In this document: positions 13,827 through 17,831 of the stretch, in pieces
How the letters are laid out: each line of letters begins with the position of its first letter
How positions within the stretch are numbered: position 1 is the first letter of the stretch
Assembly: GCA_002336855.1 (NCBI GenBank)
Contig: DDEV01000137.1
Location: 1-17,831 of the forward strand
DNA from: Leucobacter sp. UBA1945
GTDB taxonomy: Bacteria > Actinomycetota > Actinomycetes > Actinomycetales > Microbacteriaceae
Length of the DNA: 17,831 nucleotides
Reading direction: 5' to 3'
Made by a program: the position numbers and the translations under genes
The notes under the pieces: model-generated
Seen by the model: the letters and a program-made list of their open reading frames with translations, nothing else
Database searches by the model: none
What the model was told of the DNA's origin: nothing

Positions 13827-15311
13827 ATGCACACCACCGACCGTTTCGCCCCCATCCGCGCGTTGATGATGACCGACGTCTACAAACTCGGGCACATCGA
13901 GCAGTACCGCCTCGCGGGTACCCCCGAGATCGTCTACTCGAACTGGACCAATCGCGGCAGCCGCATCGATGGCGTCGACCAAGTCGTGCACTTCGGCCTG
14001 CAGGCCTTTCTGATGAAGCTCGGTGACTGGTTCGCTCCGTTCTTCGCGGCCGACGAAGACCTCGTGTGCGAGCTTTACGAAGAGCGCCTCGCTCAGATTC
14101 TCGGCCCGAATACGATCGGCTCAGACCACATTCGTGCGCTGCACCGAAAGGGCTACCTGCCGCTCAGCTTCTCGGGCGTCGAAGAGGGCACCCCGGTGCC
14201 GGTGCGCGTGCCGTCGTTCGTGTTCTGGAACACCGACGCCGAGTTCTTCTGGCTGACGAACTACATCGAGACCATCGTCTCTGCCGAGATCTGGCAGCCG
14301 TCTACCTCGGCGACAATTGCGCGCGAGCTGCGGCGAGTGCTCGACGAGGGCGCGGTGCGCACCGGCGGCGACCCCGCAGCGGTCGACTGGCAGGGGCACG
14401 ACTTCTCATTTCGTGGCATGTCGAGCGTTGAGACCGCGGCGGCGTCTGGTGCGGGTCACCTGCTCAGCTTCAGCGGCACCGACTCGCTGCCGTCGCTCGA
14501 TTGGATCGAGCGCCACTACGGCGGCGCCTACGTTGCCGGCTCCGTGCCCGCCACCGAGCACAGCGTTATGTGCACCGGCACATCGGTGCTCGGCGAGCGC
14601 GAGATGTTCTCTCGCCTGATCGACCTGTACCCGGCAGGCATCTTCTCGGTCGTGAGCGACACCTTCGACCTGTGGACCGTGCTCACCGATTTCTTGCCCG
14701 CGATGAAGGATCGCATCTTGGCGCGCGACGGCAAGATGGTGATTCGCCCCGACTCGGGCGACCCCGTCGACATTCTCTGCGGCACGGCGGCCGAGCTGGG
14801 CGCCGGCACCGCGCCAGCTGAGAAGGGCGTGATCGAGTTGCTGTGGGACACCTTCGGCGGCACGGTGAACGACGCCGGCTTCAAGGTGCTCGACTCGCAC
14901 ATCGGCGCAATCTACGGCGACTCCATCAACCGCGAGCGCGCCACGCGCATCATCGACCGTCTCGCGGCGAAGGGATTCGCCTCGACAAACGTGGTGTTCG
15001 GTGTCGGCTCCTTCACCTACCAGTTCAACACCCGCGACACGTTCATGAGCGCGGTCAAGGCGACCTGGGCGCAGGTCGACGGCGTGGGCTACGACCTGCA
15101 GAAAGACCCGGTCACCGACGGTGGCACGAAGAAGAGCGCGCGCGGCAGGCTCGCAGTCACCCGCGACGGGTACGGTGCCCTGCGCCTCATCGAGCAGGCA
15201 ACCCCGGCCGACGAGGCAGCGAGTGAGCTGCAGCCCGTCTGGGCTGACGGCGAGTTCGTGCGCACCCAGACCTTCGCCGAGGTGCGTGAGGTGTTGGCGG
15301 CGGCGAAGTGA
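13827..15311 (+). CDS. nadV: Nicotinamide phosphoribosyltransferase
   Basis: A 494-residue NAMPT-family enzyme of full length. TDVYKLGHIEQY at 16-27 and SNWTNRGSR at 38-46 form the N-terminal signature. SVPATEHSVM at 239-248 holds the catalytic His (His245), RPDSGDP at 307-313 the PRPP/metal site, and DGGTKKSARGRL at 431-442 the C-terminal signature. Reaction: nicotinamide plus PRPP gives NMN plus PPi, with ATP hydrolysis aiding turnover through the phospho-His. The ribosome site AGAGGAA overlaps the end of the preceding gene, and the stop overlaps a possible GTG start of the next (GTGA). The NrtR-type regulator downstream and the PRPP enzyme upstream agree with a one-step nicotinamide salvage route needing only an NMN adenylyltransferase, which is not in this window. 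Confidence 0.95.
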   Translation: MHTTDRFAPIRALMMTDVYKLGHIEQYRLAGTPEIVYSNWTNRGSRIDGVDQVVHFGLQAFLMKLGDWFAPFFAADEDLVCELYEERLAQILGPNTIGSDHIRALHRKGYLPLSFSGVEEGTPVPVRVPSFVFWNTDAEFFWLTNYIETIVSAEIWQPSTSATIARELRRVLDEGAVRTGGDPAAVDWQGHDFSFRGMSSVETAAASGAGHLLSFSGTDSLPSLDWIERHYGGAYVAGSVPATEHSVMCTGTSVLGEREMFSRLIDLYPAGIFSVVSDTFDLWTVLTDFLPAMKDRILARDGKMVIRPDSGDPVDILCGTAAELGAGTAPAEKGVIELLWDTFGGTVNDAGFKVLDSHIGAIYGDSINRERATRIIDRLAAKGFASTNVVFGVGSFTYQFNTRDTFMSAVKATWAQVDGVGYDLQKDPVTDGGTKKSARGRLAVTRDGYGALRLIEQATPADEAASELQPVWADGEFVRTQTFAEVREVLAAAK

Positions 15312-15334
15312 CCACGGGCTCTGGGGTGAGTTCG

Positions 15335-15976
15335 ATGCTCGAAAAGGATCAGGGCCGACCGGCGGGGGGCTGGCAGCAGCCCCTCGTCTCGGTCGACGTG
15401 GTGGCGCTTTCGTGGCGCGACGAGCAGCTGCGATTCGCGCTGCACGAGCGGCCCAACGAGCCGTTTGCGGGTCGAAGCGCGCTGCCAGGGGTGCTGCTCT
15501 TGCCGGGCGAACTGCTGGGCGGCGCCGTGACACGTGCGCTCGAGTCGAAGCTCGCGCTTGCGCGGGACCAGATTGCGCACGTGGGCCAGGTCGGCGCGTT
15601 CGACGGCACCAACCGCGATCCTCGTGGCGCCACAATCTCGATCGCGCACCTCGTCGTCATCTCAGGCTCGGAGGGTGAGTTACCGCTCGGAAGCTGGGAG
15701 ACCAGCGCTGAGGGGCTGCCCTTCGATCATGACGCGATCGTCGCTGCCACCTTTGCAGAGCTCGGCCTGCGCCTCTGGAATGACTGGGAACTGACCCGGG
15801 CGATCCTCGGCGAACAATTCACGACCAAATCGGCGCTTGCGCTCTCGCACCGACTCGATGCGGTGCCGGGTCGTGCCTCAAACATCGCCCGGTGGCTTGA
15901 GGCGACCGGGCGAGTGCGCCGTGCAGGTTCGAGCGGTCGGGCGGCCGTCTGGCAGTGGGAATCGCCGGTACAGTAA
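15335..15976 (+). CDS. nrtR: NrtR-type transcriptional regulator (Nudix-like sensor plus winged helix)
   Basis: A 213-residue protein. PLVSVDVVALSW opens a Nudix fold. The Nudix box region (GVLLLPGELLGGAVTRALES) has lost REXXEE, so it should bind rather than hydrolyse. GAFDGTNRDPRGATISIAHLV is typical of NrtR. The C-terminal part (about 150-205; FTTKSALALSHRL, then SNIARWLEATGRV) fits the winged DNA-binding domain. Known: NrtR proteins repress NAD synthesis or salvage genes and are released by ADP-ribose or related NAD products. The ATG at 15335 follows GGGGTGAG at 5 nt; a GTG at 15308 overlapping the nadV stop would add nine residues. It probably represses its own operon through 12947-12977. 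Confidence 0.85.
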   Translation: MLEKDQGRPAGGWQQPLVSVDVVALSWRDEQLRFALHERPNEPFAGRSALPGVLLLPGELLGGAVTRALESKLALARDQIAHVGQVGAFDGTNRDPRGATISIAHLVVISGSEGELPLGSWETSAEGLPFDHDAIVAATFAELGLRLWNDWELTRAILGEQFTTKSALALSHRLDAVPGRASNIARWLEATGRVRRAGSSGRAAVWQWESPVQ

Positions 15977-16017
15977 TCACCAGTGCGCATTGCGGCGCGA
16001 GTTGAGCGGAGGCAGAG

Positions 16018-16887
16018 ATGACCGGAACTTTCTGGGGTGAACGCCCCGATGAGTCGCTGCGGGTGGGGCCAGGGTTTCGCCTCGAAGACGTCGATCCCGA
16101 CTCGAAGCCGGGCACGAACGCCAATAAAGCCGAGGGCCTCGCAGAGCTCGCCTCGAGCGCACAAGAGCTGCGCGAGCTGCAAGAAAAGCTCTTCGCGCAG
16201 AGCCGAGAGGGCGCGCCGCAGCGGCTGCTCGTCGTATTGCAGGCGATGGACGCAGCGGGTAAGGGCGGCATGGTCAACCACGTGTTCGGGCAGCTCGAAC
16301 CATACGGCCTGGAACTCACCGCGTTCAAAGCACCGAGCGAAGAGGAGCGAGCGCACGACTTTTTGTGGCGCATCGAGCCGCGCGTTCCCGGGCCGGGGGT
16401 CATCGGGCTCTTCGATCGATCGCACTACGAAGACGTGCTGATTCAGCGCGTGCGCGGGTTCGCGCCGCCCGAGGAGATCGAGCGTCGCTACGGAGCCATC
16501 GCCGAGTTCGAGAAGCGCATTGCCGACGAGGGTGTGCACATTATCAAGATCATGCTGCACGTGTCGCCCGAAGAGCAGGCCTCGCGCCTGCTCGATCGCC
16601 TCGACACCCCCGAGAAGCACTGGAAGTACAACCCGGGCGACGTCGACGAACGACTGCACTGGAAGAGCTACATGGAGGCGTTTCAGATCGCCATCGAGCG
16701 CACGAATGCTGAGCACGCGCCGTGGTTCGTCGTGCCGGCAAACGCGAAGTGGTACGCGAGGGCCGCGGTGCAGCGTATCGTCATTTCGGAGCTTCAGCGC
16801 GTTGCGCCAGCGTGGCCGGCCGTGAAGTTCGACGTGGCGGCCGAGCGTGAGCGCGTGCAGCAGTCGCTCGGCTTGCGCTGGCCGTAG
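16018..16887 (+). CDS. ppk2: Polyphosphate kinase 2 family protein
   Basis: A 289-residue single-domain PPK2 protein. Walker A AMDAAGKGG is at about 76-84, Walker B LFDRSHYEDVL at 131-141, and the lid region has KHWKYNPGDVDER. It is soluble. Reaction: phosphate transfer between polyphosphate and a nucleotide; the small single-domain relatives mostly run toward ATP (or GTP) from ADP or AMP, but class cannot be set by eye. GGAGG lies 5 nt before the ATG. It follows nrtR by 41 bp with no hairpin between, so it may end the NAD salvage operon; Prs yields AMP and uses ATP, and NAMPT uses ATP, which makes a polyphosphate-fed nucleotide kinase a sensible companion. Co-transcription is inferred. It converges on the response regulator with only 6 bp between stops. 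Confidence 0.9.
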   Translation: MTGTFWGERPDESLRVGPGFRLEDVDPDSKPGTNANKAEGLAELASSAQELRELQEKLFAQSREGAPQRLLVVLQAMDAAGKGGMVNHVFGQLEPYGLELTAFKAPSEEERAHDFLWRIEPRVPGPGVIGLFDRSHYEDVLIQRVRGFAPPEEIERRYGAIAEFEKRIADEGVHIIKIMLHVSPEEQASRLLDRLDTPEKHWKYNPGDVDERLHWKSYMEAFQIAIERTNAEHAPWFVVPANAKWYARAAVQRIVISELQRVAPAWPAVKFDVAAERERVQQSLGLRWP

Positions 16888-16893
16888 TAGCTG

Positions 16894-17514
16894 CTAGGTC
16901 CACCCCTTGTCTCGAGCGATTCGCGCAGCCTCTGCGCGGTTGCCCGCGCCGGTCTTGCCGATCGCGGCCGACAGGTGGTTGCGCACCGTGCCCGCCGAGA
17001 GAAACACCTCGGCAGCGATCGCCGCCGCGCTGAGGCCGTCCCCTGCGAGTCGTAAGACCTGCCGTTCGCGCTCGGTGAGGGGGTTCGCGCCCTCGAAGAG
17101 CGAAGCCTCGGCGAGCGCCGGGTCGACGACGCGCAACCCCGCATGCACGCGTCGTACGGCGTCGGCAAGTTGCTCTGGCGGGGCGTCTTTCACTATGAAG
17201 CCGCCGGCTCCGGCCTCGAGAGCGGCCCGCAGATAGCCGGGCCGGGCGAAGGTCGTGACCACGAGCACTTTCGTGCCCGGGCTCGCCTCGCGCACGCGTT
17301 TTGTCGCGAGGATCCCATCGTCGCCGGGCATCTGAATGTCCATGAGGCAGACGTCTGGGGCGAGTTCGATCGCCTGCTGCACCGCTTCGTCGGCGTTCGC
17401 TGCCGTACCGACGGTGTGCAAATCGACCTCGAGATCGAGCAGCGCCCCGAGCGCACCTCGCACGAGCGCCTGGTCATCGACGATGAGCAGCCGAATAGGA
17501 GCCTGAACTACCAC
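16894..17514 (-). CDS. LuxR/NarL-type response regulator
   Basis: A 206-residue response regulator. The receiver has the acidic pair Asp13/Asp14 (LLIVDDQ), phospho-acceptor Asp59 (CLMDIQMPG), switch Thr in VVTTFA at 86-91 and Lys109 in GFIVKDAPPEQL. The C-terminal HTH of LuxR type (LTERERQVLRLAGDGLSAAAIA, then SAGTVRNHLSAAIGKTGA) binds DNA. The most similar group by layout is the DesR-like regulators of Gram-positives. I start at the GTG at 17514, just before the receiver; it overlaps the kinase stop by 7 bp (GTGGTAG), with GGCGGTGAG upstream. The longer frame (74 more codons) reads the kinase gene out of frame. The signal and targets are unknown. Confidence 0.92.
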   Translation of the reverse strand: MVVQAPIRLLIVDDQALVRGALGALLDLEVDLHTVGTAANADEAVQQAIELAPDVCLMDIQMPGDDGILATKRVREASPGTKVLVVTTFARPGYLRAALEAGAGGFIVKDAPPEQLADAVRRVHAGLRVVDPALAEASLFEGANPLTERERQVLRLAGDGLSAAAIAAEVFLSAGTVRNHLSAAIGKTGAGNRAEAARIARDKGWT

Positions 17515-17831
17515 GTCACACTCACCGCCGTTCCGCCATTCTTGCCATCCCCAATTCGAAGCGTTGCTCCCGCGGCAGACGCGCGTTCGGCCATGCCGCG
17601 CACACCGTTGCCGCTGCGGCCTTTCGCTCCGACACCGTCGTCTTCGATGACGACCGTGCCCGGCGCAAACGAGATGCCAACCCGTGTCGCGCCCGCGTGG
17701 CGAAGCACGTTCGTGGTCGCCTCTCGCAAGATCCATGCCGCTGGCAGCGACTGCGCGGGCGAGAGCGCGCCGGGATCGCCGTCGACGGCGACGGCTACGC
17801 CGGTCGATTCGAGTGCGGCGCGGCTCGACCG
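17508..17831 (-). CDS. Sensor histidine kinase, C-terminal part (runs off the window)
   Basis: The last 107 residues are present and the frame is open to the window edge, so sensor, phospho-His domain and start are missing. LPAAWILREATTNVLRHAGAT is the N-box of an HisKA_3/DesK-type HATPase, IEDDGVGAKG the D/G1 box, and GNGVRGMAERASAAGATLRI the G2 region with the usual GLxGMxER pattern. The ATP-binding fold ends GTAVSVTW. A TTG at 17729 is internal to the N-box, not a start. The stop overlaps the response regulator start, so kinase and regulator are made together. Confidence 0.9.
   Translation of the reverse strand, partial: RSSRAALESTGVAVAVDGDPGALSPAQSLPAAWILREATTNVLRHAGATRVGISFAPGTVVIEDDGVGAKGRSGNGVRGMAERASAAGATLRIGDGKNGGTAVSVTW

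Noticed and set aside
14406..15635. 409-codon minus-strand frame opposite nadV/nrtR
   Set aside because: Arg/Ala/His-rich shadow typical of high-GC DNA; the plus strand carries all NAMPT motifs.
17736..17831. Suspected frameshift or stop in the histidine kinase N-box region
   Set aside because: A first reading of the reverse complement dropped two bases; re-reading gives an uninterrupted frame to the window edge.
1..17831. CRISPR arrays, tRNA/rRNA genes, insertion sequences, prophage or integration sites
   Set aside because: No spaced direct repeats, no cloverleaf or rRNA-like stretches, no transposase or integrase motifs and no flanking target duplications were seen by eye.

Overview
The window is dense, high-GC DNA on both strands with GTG starts, short intergenic gaps and very few T-rich terminators. 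A LAXTG-type wall-anchor protein, an ECF42-type sigma factor with a DGPF partner, DesR/DesK-like two-component genes and promoters that look leaderless all point to an actinomycete, most likely Micrococcales (Microbacteriaceae-like). That placement is an inference from gene content. I see no rRNA, tRNA, CRISPR array, insertion sequence, integrase or phage gene. Eighteen protein genes are called, counting two partial ones at the window edges and one small coupled ORF; a 16-codon leader ORF is listed separately.

Layout. (1) 1-3130 (+): the 3' part of a large secreted, wall-anchored protein built from alternating Ig-like modules, followed by a strong hairpin. (2) 3223-5407 (-): an alpha/beta hydrolase, then a 38-codon ORF translationally coupled to an LtrA-family membrane protein. 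(3) 5634-6761 (+): a CzcO-like flavoprotein monooxygenase, then a 49-bp interrupted palindrome. (4) 6897-8757 (+): a likely ECF42 promoter, a DGPF/YCII protein and the ECF42 sigma factor. (5) 8726-11026 (-): a fused trehalose-6-phosphate synthase/phosphatase, whose 3' end overlaps that of the sigma gene; it is divergent from a diacylglycerol-kinase-family gene (11173-12147 +), with a perfect 12-bp inverted repeat between them. (6) 12183-12859 (-): a Phd-type antitoxin / VapC PIN toxin pair with a perfect operator and an apparently leaderless promoter. (7) 12991-16887 (+): PRPP synthetase-like protein, nicotinamide phosphoribosyltransferase, NrtR-type regulator and PPK2 polyphosphate kinase. 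(8) 16894-17831 (-): a LuxR-type response regulator and the C-terminus of its histidine kinase.

The most coherent system is block 7. The first enzyme would make PRPP and the second would use it with nicotinamide to make NMN. The NrtR-type protein would sense NAD metabolites and act on the 14-bp-arm inverted repeat just before the first gene. The PPK2 enzyme could supply nucleoside triphosphate from polyphosphate. The toxin-antitoxin pair is divergent from this operon, and the 131-bp gap between them holds two separate perfect inverted repeats. Both first genes appear to lack Shine-Dalgarno sites and to carry a TANNNT box 6 nt before ATG.

All functional names rest on motifs read by eye. No database search or structure prediction was run.
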